This document shows, piece by piece, positions 46,255-55,798 of a stretch of 64,000 nucleotides of DNA. Below the pieces are notes generated by a model. That model was not told the origin of the DNA and did not search any database. It saw nothing but the letters and a program-made list of their open reading frames with translations. Source of the stretch: Roseibacillus sp. (GTDB lineage: Bacteria > Verrucomicrobiota > Verrucomicrobiia > Verrucomicrobiales > Akkermansiaceae); the NCBI GenBank assembly GCA_002686085.1, contig NZAC01000049.1, positions 167,925-231,924 of the forward strand, read 5' to 3'. The first letter of the stretch is position 1; each line of letters starts with the position of its first letter. The translations under genes were made by a program, and so were the position numbers.

Positions 46255-46800
46255 ATGATTACCAAAGTTCTTTCTGCCTCACTCGCCGCGATCCTGATGA
46301 TGTCCATGGCCCCTGCCGAGGAGGAGGGAAGAGAGCTCTACACCAACGGAGTGATCGATCTGGGAATCGTGGTTCGCGATCTTGATCAGTCTGCCAAGTT
46401 CTACACCGAAGTTGTGGGACTTAAGGAAGTCAATGGGTTCAAGGTGCCTGGGAAGGTCACCGGTGATTTTGGTCTGACCGATAATCAGGATGTGACTGCA
46501 CGGGTCTTTGTGGCCGTGGATGCTGCCGGCAAGCCGGCGTCAAAGCTCAAGATGATGGCGTTTCCCAAAGCTCAGGGTAAGAAGCCGGATCAGGAATTTA
46601 TCCACAGTACGCTGGGGGTCTCTTACCTGACCCTGTTTGTCACTGATATGGATGCGGTTATGATACGCCTTAAGAAAGCGGGAGTGAAAACCCTTGGGAA
46701 AACTCCGGCTTCCATCGGGGGGCCTAATTTTCTGACCGTATTCAGAGATCCAGATGGCAACTTTATTGAGCTGATCGGTCCATCCAAGAAGGGCGGATAG
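46255..46800 (+). CDS. Secreted VOC (glyoxalase/dioxygenase superfamily) protein
   Basis: The protein has 181 residues with a short signal peptide (about 1-21, ending near PAEEEG). VOC halves are visible: DLGIVVRDLDQSAKFYTEVV at about 37-56 and LTLFVTDMDAVMIRLKKAGV in the second half. FRDPDGNFIELIGP near the end carries the usual metal-ligand Glu. The family includes glyoxalase I, extradiol dioxygenases and resistance proteins; most are cytosolic, so the signal peptide is notable. It follows the DUF1501 at 44651 by 173 bases. A possible promoter (TTGCGC at 46218, TAGCGT at 46240) suggests its own transcript. The function is unknown. Confidence 0.88.
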   Translation: MITKVLSASLAAILMMSMAPAEEEGRELYTNGVIDLGIVVRDLDQSAKFYTEVVGLKEVNGFKVPGKVTGDFGLTDNQDVTARVFVAVDAAGKPASKLKMMAFPKAQGKKPDQEFIHSTLGVSYLTLFVTDMDAVMIRLKKAGVKTLGKTPASIGGPNFLTVFRDPDGNFIELIGPSKKGG

Positions 46801-46839
46801 CGTGAAATATACGCGTCCACGAAAGCTCTGCTACAAGGC

Positions 46840-48915
46840 CTATTTCGGCTCTGGTCTTTCGGTGTCGGGCAAAGCAAAGGCTACCAGCATCCCCCCGCGA
46901 GGGCGGTTGGATTTTCCTCCTCCGGCAGAGATGACCACATATTGGCGTCCCTTCACCATGTAGGTGCTAGGAGTGGCATTCCCCCCGAAGGGGAGCTTTG
47001 CTTTCCAGAGAATTTCCCCGGTGTCCTTATCGAAGGCGCGGAAAGTTTCATCGGCGGTAGCGCCAATAAAGAGGAGCCCTCCGGCCGTGACAACCGGTCC
47101 TCCGTAGTTTTCTGTTCCGGTGGGAGGGATGCCTCGCTTGGTGAGTTCGGGATACTCGCCGAGGATTACCTTCCACTTGATTTCCCCCGTATTGAGATCG
47201 ACCGCGTTAAGGGTGCCCCAGGGAGGCTTGATAGCGGGGTAGCCTTCCGGGTCCAGATACCTTCGGAATCCACCAAAAGCGTATGAAGGTTGGCCTTCAT
47301 TCTTAGATTGGTCTCCACTGCGAGAAGGCACATTGAGGATGTAGTCGAGGATAGCCTTGCGCTTGTTCTCAGGCATGGAGGCGTAGGGGGGCATCCTTCC
47401 CGCTCCTTCACGGGTTATTTTTTCAATTTCCGCCCGCGATTTACGTTTTCCGATATCAAGAAGAGGAGGGAATCCTGCGGCGAGGTTGCCCTTGCGGTCA
47501 ACTCCGTGGCACGCGCTGCAGTTGATCAGGTAATCCCGTTCGCCACCAACGAGACCAGTGCCATCAGCGCGCTTGGTTTCTATCATCTGTACGATCCATG
47601 GCATTTCGTTGATGTTCACGTAGTAGATGCCATCTGGATCTGCAGCTCCGCCACCCCATTCCATTCCTCCGTCGAAGCCCGGAAACATGATGGTCTCCTT
47701 CAGGCTGGGGGCGGGGAAGGGGCCAAAGTTGGGAGATGCCCGGATGCGGTCTAGGGTCAGTTGGTGAGTAGCGGGAGAGATATTGGAAGCGTCTGCCTCG
47801 GTGTAACGTTGGCGCATGAGAGGTGCGGGTTTGGTGGGGAATGGCTGAGTGGGCCAAGCTTGTTCCCCGATGAGGTCTGATTGGGGGACAGGGCGTTCCT
47901 CTACAGGCCAGAGAGGTTCTCCGGTAGACCGATCGAACACAAAGAGCAGCCCATGCTTGGTTCCTTGCGCCACGGCATCGATTTTTTTTCCCTTATGAGT
48001 GACCGTGAGTAGGACGGGAGGGCATGCAAGGTCCTTGTCGAGTAGATCGTGGTGGACGATCTGAAAGTGCCAGATCCGTTTGCCGGTTGCTGCGTCGAGA
48101 GCCAGAAGGCAGTTGGCAAAAAGATTCATCCCGTGACGGTTGCCTCCATAGAAGTCAGGTTCGGCTGTCTTGGTAGCCACGTAGACAATGCCGCGTTTGT
48201 CGTCGAGAGACTGACCACACCAGGGCATGGTCCCGGTAGCAGTTTTCCATGCGTCCGGCGGCCAGGTTTCGTATCCGAACTCACCGGGGCGGGGAATGAG
48301 GTTGAAAATCCAACGACGTTTTCCAGTCCGGACATCGTAGGCACGGACAGCACCCACCCCGCCAACACCTCCCACGATAACGAGGTCCTGGTAGATGACT
48401 CCCGGGGTATTGAGTCCCGAGCCGAGGTTGATGGATCCATTCTCCCCGAATTCTCGAATGGTTTTGCCGGTGTCAGGATCGACTGCGAAAAGGTGTCCCT
48501 TTACACCGGTAAGGAGTCTTCGCTCCCCGCCCTGATTATTTTCCCAGTAGACCAGCCCCCGCTGGCGCTGCCGGCCACGCCCAGTCTTCTCCTGCCCGGG
48601 ATCCCATTTCCAGATGGTCTTTCCCGTTCCTGCGTCGAGGGCCAGGATCTCACGCGTTGCTGTAGGGGTGTAAAGGATTCCCCGGATGATCAAATTATTG
48701 GCCTGGTATTCCGACTTGTGACCTGTGTCATGACTCCATGCCACTTCCAAGGATTTGACGTTCCTGCGATTGATTTGAGCGAGGGGAGAGAACAGGTTAC
48801 GCTCTTTTCCGCCCAGATAGACTGGCCAATCCTGAGAGTCTGGAGCAGAGCTGCCGGCGGATGGCCAGATGGCCACAAGAGCAGCTGCTCCGAATAGAGC
48901 GAAGTGGGTTTTCAC
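46840..48915 (-). CDS. PQQ-dependent dehydrogenase with heme c domain
   Basis: The protein has 691 residues from GTG 48915, which gives a good signal peptide (KTHFALFGAAALVAI); a TTG at 48936 is an alternative. It is a quinoprotein beta-propeller of the membrane-free glucose/alcohol dehydrogenase type: WPVYLGGKERNLFSPLAQIN at the start, repeated ALDAGTGK/W motifs, and DLNTGEIKWKV and AFDKDTGEILWKA in the last blades. A cytochrome c insert near 465 (NCSACHGVDRKG) carries one heme. It should oxidise a sugar or alcohol in the periplasm and pass electrons to heme. It converges with the VOC gene and is divergent from the TonB receptor gene. Confidence 0.93.
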   Translation of the reverse strand: MKTHFALFGAAALVAIWPSAGSSAPDSQDWPVYLGGKERNLFSPLAQINRRNVKSLEVAWSHDTGHKSEYQANNLIIRGILYTPTATREILALDAGTGKTIWKWDPGQEKTGRGRQRQRGLVYWENNQGGERRLLTGVKGHLFAVDPDTGKTIREFGENGSINLGSGLNTPGVIYQDLVIVGGVGGVGAVRAYDVRTGKRRWIFNLIPRPGEFGYETWPPDAWKTATGTMPWCGQSLDDKRGIVYVATKTAEPDFYGGNRHGMNLFANCLLALDAATGKRIWHFQIVHHDLLDKDLACPPVLLTVTHKGKKIDAVAQGTKHGLLFVFDRSTGEPLWPVEERPVPQSDLIGEQAWPTQPFPTKPAPLMRQRYTEADASNISPATHQLTLDRIRASPNFGPFPAPSLKETIMFPGFDGGMEWGGGAADPDGIYYVNINEMPWIVQMIETKRADGTGLVGGERDYLINCSACHGVDRKGNLAAGFPPLLDIGKRKSRAEIEKITREGAGRMPPYASMPENKRKAILDYILNVPSRSGDQSKNEGQPSYAFGGFRRYLDPEGYPAIKPPWGTLNAVDLNTGEIKWKVILGEYPELTKRGIPPTGTENYGGPVVTAGGLLFIGATADETFRAFDKDTGEILWKAKLPFGGNATPSTYMVKGRQYVVISAGGGKSNRPRGGMLVAFALPDTERPEPK

Positions 48916-49043
48916 GGCGAGTGAGTTTAGGGGCAAACCGGGTGGAAGGAGAATGTATTTTGTGTCATTCGATCATCTGAAACTCGTTCAAATGCAGTCC
49001 GCGCAATCGCTTTTTCCCGAGATTGCTCTAAACTCAGGCAATC

Positions 49044-51176
49044 ATGATCCTCGAGTGCCTGCAATCCCGGGGTGGAACAAAGCTTTCCTTAGTTCAATTT
49101 TGGCCCAGAGGCGGGTTAGTAATCTTCGGGCTGCTCCTCGTGGAGAGTGCTGGTGCTCAGTCCCTCTCAGAGATCTTGGTTCTGCCGGAGACGAGGGTCA
49201 CTGCAGAGCGGCTCATTGAGGGGGATGAAGCGGCTGCTTTCTGGTCTGCGGATGACATCGCGCTTGAGGCGCCCCGGACTATCGACCAGATGCTTTCGGG
49301 TGATCCTTCATTTTCATTATATCGGAGGCAATCAGCCCTTTTTGGTAACCCGACCTCTGCAGGAGTGAGTCTTCGAGGGGCCGGTGCCAGTGCGGCGGCT
49401 CGAACTCTTATTCTGCGGGATGGAATTCCCCAGAATGATCCCTTTGGTGGATGGGTTTCCTGGTCCCGATATGCGCCTGGAGCCCTGAACTCCGCTCGTA
49501 TCATTCCATCCGCGCAGGCTGCTGTGTGGGGCAACCAGAGTCCTGCAGGAGTGGTGCACCTCACAGGAGGTGATCCGTCGGGCCACCTCACCAGAATACA
49601 GACCGTTGCGGGAAGCCATGGAACTCGCGGATTGACCCTGCTGAGTAGCAGGGAGAATGCTGATGCCAGTCTGGCCGCTCAAGCGGCTGTGCACACCCTT
49701 ATTTCCAGCGGATTCCATGGGTTAGAGGAGGGTCAGCGTGGATCAGTGGATCGCCGGTTGGGATTGGCGACGCGCAGTGCCGATTTCCGTATTGTCTGGC
49801 GTCCGGACAATGAGCTGACCGTCGAACCATTTGTGTCCCTGCACACGGAACAAAGGGGCAACGGGACTGTTCTTTCGAGGAATGCTTCCGAGGCTCTTGA
49901 TTTATCAATTCGGGTTACCCGAAATACCCCTTCTGTGATATGGCAGGGTCTGGCATATTACCAGCGCCGCGAATTCGAGGCACTTTTTGCAAAGGTCGCT
50001 GCGGATCGAAGCCGCGAGGTGCCTGCCCTCGATCAGTTTGATGTGCCGGGTGAGGGAATGGGTGGCGGCTTCACTGCAGCCCTGAGCCCGGCAGAGGGAA
50101 TGAAGGTTGTTCTTGGGGCAGATCTGAGACGGCTGAGGGGCGAGACGAATGAGTTGGCAGGCTTTGTCGATGGGGCCTTTCTTCGACAACGGAAAGCCGG
50201 TGGAGAGCAACTGATCGGGGGAGTTTTTCTGCGCGGAATTCATGAGGGCGTTGCCACAGGTCTCTCCCTTGCGGGTAGTGCTCGGATCGATTACTGGGCC
50301 TTCAGTGATGGCGTGCGTATTGAGCGAAGGCCCGTAACTGGTGACCTGCTGCGCAATTCTTCTTATGGTGACCGGGATGGAACTGAAGCGTCAGTTAGTG
50401 GAACATTGCGATATCAACTCACCAAACCTCTTGGGATTCATGCTTCTGTTGCCAGTTCATTCCGTCTTCCCACTATCAATGAGCTCTACCGCCCTTTTCG
50501 AGTTCGTAATGATATTACGGAGGCAAATCCCAGTCTCCAAGTAGAGCGCTTTGATACCCTCGATCTCGGAATGGAATGGAAACCTGCGCGAGGGTTTTCA
50601 TGTGAGCTGAGCCTGTTTCACCAATGGGTTGATGATATTATTGCTAATGTTCCGATCACCGACCCAGATGAGGCTTCGTCGCTTGCGGGGTTTGTTCCGG
50701 AGGGGGGATCTGTGGCTCAGCGCCGCAATGTTGATCATGCCCGGGTCCGGGGGCTTTCCGCTGCCATGCGCTGGAAGTTTTCTTCGCAGTGGAGTGGCAA
50801 TCTGAAATATCTGTTCTCCCAGTCGAGATTCACAAAGGCAGTGGGACAGGAGAGACTTCAGGAGCAGTCTTTTCCGCAGAGTCCTGAGCATAGTTTCATC
50901 GCGGGAGTAAGGGGTAGACCACTCGACAGGCTGAGAGTTTTTGCCGAGGTGGAAATGGGCGGCAGCCAGTTCGATGATCTCATGGGAGATCGTCGGCTCG
51001 GGTCCTGGTGGACAGCTCGACTTGGGGGAGAGTTTGAGCTGGCCGGGAATGTGACGGTGCATGCCCGCATTGAGAATCTCTTTGATCAAGAGATCACCAC
51101 GGGGCTCAGCAGCACTGGATTACGCTCCATCGGTCAACCCCGCTCCTTCTGGATGGGAATGAATTATAGCTTCTAG
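49044..51176 (+). CDS. TonB-dependent outer membrane receptor
   Basis: The protein has 710 residues. The N-terminal signal (GLVIFGLLLVESAGAQ) is preceded by a polar stretch, so the start may be further in. LSEILVLPETRVTAERL is a TonB-box-like start. The plug follows (TIDQMLSGDPSFSLYRR, SLRGAGASAAARTLILRDGI, NDPFGGWVSWSR). A beta-barrel of alternating aromatic strands runs from about 170 to the terminal aromatic strand ending in FWMGMNYSF. ASVASSFRLPTINELYRPF is the usual vitamin B12/siderophore-like barrel signature. It imports a ligand across the outer membrane with TonB energy. No TonB or transporter gene is near, so the ligand is open. Confidence 0.94.
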   Translation: MILECLQSRGGTKLSLVQFWPRGGLVIFGLLLVESAGAQSLSEILVLPETRVTAERLIEGDEAAAFWSADDIALEAPRTIDQMLSGDPSFSLYRRQSALFGNPTSAGVSLRGAGASAAARTLILRDGIPQNDPFGGWVSWSRYAPGALNSARIIPSAQAAVWGNQSPAGVVHLTGGDPSGHLTRIQTVAGSHGTRGLTLLSSRENADASLAAQAAVHTLISSGFHGLEEGQRGSVDRRLGLATRSADFRIVWRPDNELTVEPFVSLHTEQRGNGTVLSRNASEALDLSIRVTRNTPSVIWQGLAYYQRREFEALFAKVAADRSREVPALDQFDVPGEGMGGGFTAALSPAEGMKVVLGADLRRLRGETNELAGFVDGAFLRQRKAGGEQLIGGVFLRGIHEGVATGLSLAGSARIDYWAFSDGVRIERRPVTGDLLRNSSYGDRDGTEASVSGTLRYQLTKPLGIHASVASSFRLPTINELYRPFRVRNDITEANPSLQVERFDTLDLGMEWKPARGFSCELSLFHQWVDDIIANVPITDPDEASSLAGFVPEGGSVAQRRNVDHARVRGLSAAMRWKFSSQWSGNLKYLFSQSRFTKAVGQERLQEQSFPQSPEHSFIAGVRGRPLDRLRVFAEVEMGGSQFDDLMGDRRLGSWWTARLGGEFELAGNVTVHARIENLFDQEITTGLSSTGLRSIGQPRSFWMGMNYSF

Positions 51177-51238
51177 TTCTTCAAACAAGTTTGCACTTAG
51201 ATCAAAAGGGAGAAATGATATGAAGGATCAAATAACCC

Positions 51239-52525
51239 ATGCTTATGCGTCATCTTTTCATTTTAGCAGCCTTGTTGGTGCAACCGGGTAACCTTTCTGC
51301 AGCAAACTGGGGCCATTGGCGTGGGCCGACAGGGAACGGATCTTCTTCAGAGGCTCAGCCTCCGACGAATTGGGGAGAGAGCAAGAACATCAGGTGGAAA
51401 GTCCCAGTCCCGGGCAGAGGATCGGGATCTCCTGTGGTTTGGGAAGATCGTGTTTTTGTTGTCTCGGCGGTCCCAACGGCAGGGCAGTCTGGTTTCGATG
51501 GGAAAAGGTTATCCAAGCTGGCGTTCAAACTATTTTGCTTCGATCGCAAGACAGGAAAGATCGGGTGGGAACGAACTGCGATTGAGGCTGTGCCGCATGA
51601 GGGAACACACTCAACGAACGGGTTCGCCTCTGCTTCCCCTTGTACTGATGGTGAATTCGTTTATGCTCATTTCGGTTCCCGGGGGTTGTTCTGTTTTCGA
51701 ATGGACGGGACTCCGGTTTGGAAGCGGATTGATTTTGGAAAGATGACTACTCGAAACGAGTTCGGGGAGGGCAGTTCACCTACCATTCATGGGGACAGGA
51801 TTCTTGTTCCCTGGGATCATGATGGGCCTTCATCGCTTTATGCATTGGACCGTCGAAATGGGAAGACTCTCTGGCAGGCGCTCCGGAAAGAGGAGCCCAC
51901 CTGCTGGGCGACTCCTCTGGTTGTTGATCATGAGGGGAGCAAGCAGGTGATAATGAATGGGCAGACCTGTGCGAGGGGATATGATTTCGCGACGGGGAAA
52001 GAACTTTGGCGCTGTGAAGGGCAAACGCAGCGGCCGGTGGCCTCTGCGGTGGCTATTAATGGTCTCGCTATTGTTGGGAGTGGCTTCCGAGGAGCATTCA
52101 TCGGGGCCTTTGACCTTGGGGGGCGGGGTAATTTGAAAGGGACGAAGAGTGTGGTTTGGGATCGGGATCGCCATACCCCGGATATTGCTTCCCCATTGAT
52201 TTCAGGATCACGACTCTACTATCACAGTGGCAAATCAGGAATGCTGACATGTCTTGATGCAGTTAGCGGTGAAGCGCACTACGTCATAGAGCGGGTTCCG
52301 GAAGTTTCCCGGACCTATGCGTCACCAATTGCGGCAGGGGGGTTTGTCTACGTGACCGGTCGCAGTGGAACAACGGTGGTTCTCAAAGATAGTAAAAAGT
52401 TTGAAGTCGTTGGAATCAATACGGTGGGAGAGGGAGTCGATGCGACTCCGGCTCCAGCAGGTCGTGAGCTCTTTATCAGAGGAGAGAGGCACCTCTTCTG
52501 TATCGGAGAGAGAGAGAAGGAGTAA
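51239..52525 (+). CDS. PQQ-binding-like beta-propeller repeat protein
   Basis: The protein has 428 residues. A signal peptide (about 1-20) is followed by WGHWRGPTGNGSSSEAQPPT, the standard opening of BamB-like or PQQ-like propellers in this superphylum. Repeats follow: CFDRKTGKIGWERTA, ALDRRNGKTLWQAL, DFATGKELWRCEG and CLDAVSGEAHYVIE. There is no heme motif, and whether a cofactor binds is doubtful. It leads a tight plus-strand operon (gaps of 17 and 3 bases) with an SGNH hydrolase, a DUF1592 protein and a DUF1552 protein. Confidence 0.92.
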   Translation: MLMRHLFILAALLVQPGNLSAANWGHWRGPTGNGSSSEAQPPTNWGESKNIRWKVPVPGRGSGSPVVWEDRVFVVSAVPTAGQSGFDGKRLSKLAFKLFCFDRKTGKIGWERTAIEAVPHEGTHSTNGFASASPCTDGEFVYAHFGSRGLFCFRMDGTPVWKRIDFGKMTTRNEFGEGSSPTIHGDRILVPWDHDGPSSLYALDRRNGKTLWQALRKEEPTCWATPLVVDHEGSKQVIMNGQTCARGYDFATGKELWRCEGQTQRPVASAVAINGLAIVGSGFRGAFIGAFDLGGRGNLKGTKSVVWDRDRHTPDIASPLISGSRLYYHSGKSGMLTCLDAVSGEAHYVIERVPEVSRTYASPIAAGGFVYVTGRSGTTVVLKDSKKFEVVGINTVGEGVDATPAPAGRELFIRGERHLFCIGEREKE

Positions 52526-52542
52526 GCTATGGGAACCTTCAA

Positions 52543-53229
52543 ATGATGAAAGTAGTAGCAGCTGTCCTCATTCTCGCGGTATCTGGTGCTGCTTCCTCCA
52601 AGGACGAGAAAGCAGAGCTACGGGATCGCCTCGATAAGAGCGATGAGCCGCGGATTCTTTTCGTGGGAAACAGTTATAGCTTCAAGGTTCCCAAGGTTCT
52701 GGCCAGGATGACGCAGGCAGAGGGTCGTCCAGTTGTTGTTGAGGGGATCACGCGAGGGGGGTGGACTCTGGAGAAGCATGCGCGATCAAAGGATACTCTG
52801 ACTCGAATCCGGGACGGAAAATGGGATGTGGTGGTATTGCAGGAGCAGAGTCAGCGCCCTTCCTTCAGCAGAGCGCAACGCATGAGGGAGATGAATCCTC
52901 ATGTAAGGATCCTCGTCACAGAAATCCGGAAGGCTGGGGCTCTTCCGGTGTTTTTCCAGACGTGGGGTCGTCGTGACGGGGACCGGGGGAACAAGAAAAA
53001 CTATCCCGATGATACCTTTGAAAAGATGCAGAAACGATTGATCACAGGCTATCAGGAAGCTGCTGTGGTCGCAGGGCATGCTCTGATTGTGCCGGTTGGT
53101 GAAGCCTGGGCAGTGGAAGTGAGCAAGGGGCGAGGGAAGCGCCTTTTCGCAAAGGATGGAAGTCATCCCTCAGCCGTTGGGGTCGAGTTGTCAGCACGTG
53201 TATTCAATGATTTTTTTTTCGGGGACTGA
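52543..53229 (+). CDS. SGNH/GDSL-type hydrolase
   Basis: The protein has 228 residues with a short signal peptide (about 1-18). ILFVGNSYSFKVP at about 38-50 holds the nucleophile Ser44 in a G-N-S-Y-S variant of the GDS motif. GGWTLEKH and LQEQSQRPSFS fit blocks II and III (Gly and Gln/Asn oxyanion residues), and KDGSHPSAVG near 208-217 is the Asp-x-x-His block V. Relatives are esterases that strip acetyl or other acyl groups from glycans. It lies 17 bases after the propeller gene and 3 bases before the DUF1592 gene. Confidence 0.9.
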   Translation: MMKVVAAVLILAVSGAASSKDEKAELRDRLDKSDEPRILFVGNSYSFKVPKVLARMTQAEGRPVVVEGITRGGWTLEKHARSKDTLTRIRDGKWDVVVLQEQSQRPSFSRAQRMREMNPHVRILVTEIRKAGALPVFFQTWGRRDGDRGNKKNYPDDTFEKMQKRLITGYQEAAVVAGHALIVPVGEAWAVEVSKGRGKRLFAKDGSHPSAVGVELSARVFNDFFFGD

Positions 53230-53232
53230 AAA

Positions 53233-55620
53233 ATGCCGGATAGAGAATCAACCTTGATCCCGGGCCTCAAAAAAGTCAGGTCCAGCTTTGCGTGCCTGAC
53301 TCTGGTGGTGAGTGCCCTCTCCTCCGCGGCGATCCAGGCAGGGGAAGAAGAAGGTGTCCTAGACAGTGAATTTGAGGGGAGGATTAAGCCTCTGCTCGAA
53401 CAGTATTGCTACGATTGTCATGGTGATGGGACCTCGAAGGGAGAGGTTTCTCTCGATGATCCCGTCAACGGTATACACAAACTGGATAATCAGGAGTTGT
53501 GGTTGAGGGTCTGGAAGAATCTACGTTCCGATTTGATGCCGCCGGCAAAGAAGAGTCAGCCGAATGCGGATGAGCGTGCGGAGGTGATCTCGTGGATTCA
53601 GCGTAAGGTCTTCGGACTTGATCCAGCGAATCCGGATCCGGGGCGGGTGACGCTGCGTCGCCTCAATCGCGTGGAATACGGGTACTCGGTCGAGGATATC
53701 CTGGGTGTGAAATTTAATGTGAACGATGTGTTTCCTCCAGATGATACAGGTTACGGGTTTGATACGATTGGGGATGTCTTATCGATTTCTCCTCTTCTCA
53801 TGGAGAAGTATCTTGCGGTGGCCGAGCGTATCATGGCTCAAGCGATTCCTTTCGAGGCTGGTCGGCCTAAGGCTGTGAAGATTGATCCTGGACGCATGCG
53901 CAATGAGAAGAACCGCTCCCGGTCGGCACGCTTTATGAGAGTCGGAAGTGCTCATCGGGCGGGAACTGTCTGGGAAGCAAAGACAGCGGGCAGGCACCGT
54001 CTGGCGATCAGTTACCAAGTGGTGGCGCAGAGTGGAGGGAAGGATGCCAATGCTACCTGGCGAGTGCTGGTGGACGGGGAGGAGCTGGCCTCGCGCCCCA
54101 TCAGTTTTGAAGACAGCAGGACGAAAAGCTTTGAGCTGGAACTCAGTCCAGTGCTTCAGGAGGGACCTCGTAGGATCGATTTTGAAATGGTTCCCGGGGA
54201 GGGGGCAACCAGCGAGAATATTCCTCTGGCAGTAAAGGTTGTCAGTGTATTGATGTCCGGTCCATCTGGCTCAATTAGCTGGGACAGTTACCCTGAGAGC
54301 GTCCGGCGTATCATAGATGAAGGCCCACCACCGGCAGAAGTGGGAAAGTGGGGGCAATACGCTCGGAAGATCCTACGGCGTGTAGCGACGCGGGCGTATC
54401 GCCGCCCGGTGGAAGAGGAGACTCTTGATAGGCTTATCAGGCTCGCCCGGGTAAAGTGGGATGCCGATGGAGAATTCGTTGCGGGAATTCGCTTTGCCCT
54501 TACGGCCGTCCTGAGTGCGCCGGACTTCCTGCTTCGGGGAGAGTCTCCGGGCAAGGGAGACGAAGAAGTTGGAGCTATTCCGCTCGATGAGTATGCCTTG
54601 GCTACAAGGCTCTCATATTTTCTCTGGAGTTCGGCTCCGGATCAGACGCTTCTTGAAGAGGCAGGTCGTGGGGACCTGCGGGCGAATCTACGCGCCACTG
54701 TAGATCGAATGTTGGACGACCCTAAGGCAGAGCGCTTCTTCCTGAATTTTGTTGGACAGTGGCTTCAGATCCGGGAGCTCGATGGACGGGTCTTTGACAC
54801 GCCGCTGCTTCTCGGCATCAAGGACGGAAACCGGGCCCGTCAGATTTTTAACCTCTATACCAGGCAGGACATGATGCGGGAGACTCAACTTTTCTTTGCT
54901 CATATTCTGAGGGAAAACCGGCCTGCAGTGGAATTAATTAATGCCAATTACACGTTCTTGAACGATCGACTTGCGACCTTTTACGGTGTGGAAGGATTCG
55001 AAGGTAAGGAGTTTCGCAAAGTCAGTCTGGAAGATCATCCGCGGCAAGGCGGCATCCTGACCCAGGGTAGCTTTCTGCTCACTACTTCTAACCCTGACCG
55101 CACTTCCCCAGTCAAGCGAGGGCTCTACGTCCTTGATAATCTTCTGGGCGTTCCTCCGCCACCACCACCGCCCAATATTCCGGCTCTTGAAAATGCCAAG
55201 GAGAAGCTAGGTGAGGACGCGACCGTGGAGGAGTTGATGGAGCATCATCGGTCTCAGCCGCTATGCCATTCCTGTCACGCAAGGTTGGATCCAATTGGCC
55301 TCGCTCTGGAGCGCTATAATGCGCTCGGGCAGTGGCGGGAGGGAGATCAATATGAAGTCTCTGGTGCGCTTGTGACGGGGGAGGCGTTTAAGGGTATTGG
55401 AGGTCTCAGGGAAGTGCTGGTGGGTCCCCGTATGAAGGATTTTCACCGGTGCCTTGCCGAAAAGTTGCTGACGTATGCGGTAGGTCGTGGAGTCGAATAT
55501 TATGATGCGCCGGCTGTGGACGAGATTGTGCAGCAGGCCAGGATTGCAGGTGGTGGCTTGCGGGACTTCATTTACGAGGTTGTGGAGAGTGTCCCGTTTC
55601 AAAAGAAACGAGCTCGTTAA
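53233..55620 (+). CDS. DUF1592-family secreted cytochrome-like protein (DUF1587/1595/1592/1588/1585)
   Basis: The protein has 795 residues. After a signal region (about 15-37) comes heme site C59-Y-D-C62-H63 in a planctomycete cytochrome domain. Next come the DUF1587-like block (RLNRVEYGYSVEDILG), a beta-rich insert (about 235-345, WRVLVDGEELASRPISF), which may be a carbohydrate-binding module, then DUF1595, DUF1592, DUF1588 (VPPPPPPPNIP) and DUF1585. A second heme-type site, C678-H-S-C681-H682, precedes ARLDPIG. This family parallels the DUF1549/DUF1553 proteins but is distinct. Its partner is the DUF1552 at 55799. Confidence 0.93.
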   Translation: MPDRESTLIPGLKKVRSSFACLTLVVSALSSAAIQAGEEEGVLDSEFEGRIKPLLEQYCYDCHGDGTSKGEVSLDDPVNGIHKLDNQELWLRVWKNLRSDLMPPAKKSQPNADERAEVISWIQRKVFGLDPANPDPGRVTLRRLNRVEYGYSVEDILGVKFNVNDVFPPDDTGYGFDTIGDVLSISPLLMEKYLAVAERIMAQAIPFEAGRPKAVKIDPGRMRNEKNRSRSARFMRVGSAHRAGTVWEAKTAGRHRLAISYQVVAQSGGKDANATWRVLVDGEELASRPISFEDSRTKSFELELSPVLQEGPRRIDFEMVPGEGATSENIPLAVKVVSVLMSGPSGSISWDSYPESVRRIIDEGPPPAEVGKWGQYARKILRRVATRAYRRPVEEETLDRLIRLARVKWDADGEFVAGIRFALTAVLSAPDFLLRGESPGKGDEEVGAIPLDEYALATRLSYFLWSSAPDQTLLEEAGRGDLRANLRATVDRMLDDPKAERFFLNFVGQWLQIRELDGRVFDTPLLLGIKDGNRARQIFNLYTRQDMMRETQLFFAHILRENRPAVELINANYTFLNDRLATFYGVEGFEGKEFRKVSLEDHPRQGGILTQGSFLLTTSNPDRTSPVKRGLYVLDNLLGVPPPPPPPNIPALENAKEKLGEDATVEELMEHHRSQPLCHSCHARLDPIGLALERYNALGQWREGDQYEVSGALVTGEAFKGIGGLREVLVGPRMKDFHRCLAEKLLTYAVGRGVEYYDAPAVDEIVQQARIAGGGLRDFIYEVVESVPFQKKRAR

Positions 55621-55636
55621 CAGGAGTCGGGGAGGG

Positions 55637-55657
55637 ATTGCACTCGAAAGGTGCAAT
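55637..55657 (+). other. Perfect 7-bp hairpin between the DUF1592 and DUF1552 genes
   Basis: ATTGCAC and GTGCAAT pair around a 7-base loop, 16 bases after the stop codon. Only a short T stretch follows, so it is a weak terminator at best; it could also stabilise the upstream message or reduce expression of the downstream gene. Confidence 0.35.
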
Positions 55658-55798
55658 TTCGAGCCATACTTGAAACTCCGATGTCTGGGGCCAGGGAAAT
55701 CTTTTCCAGTGCGTATCCTTGATGGAGCAACTCTTTTACCGTAGGAATCCCCTTGATTCTCGGTCTTAAAGTCCGGATCATCTCTTGATCTTGGAGTT

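Noticed and set aside
48049..48897. 282-codon plus-strand open frame
   Set aside because: It mirrors the PQQ dehydrogenase on the other strand and has no motif of its own.
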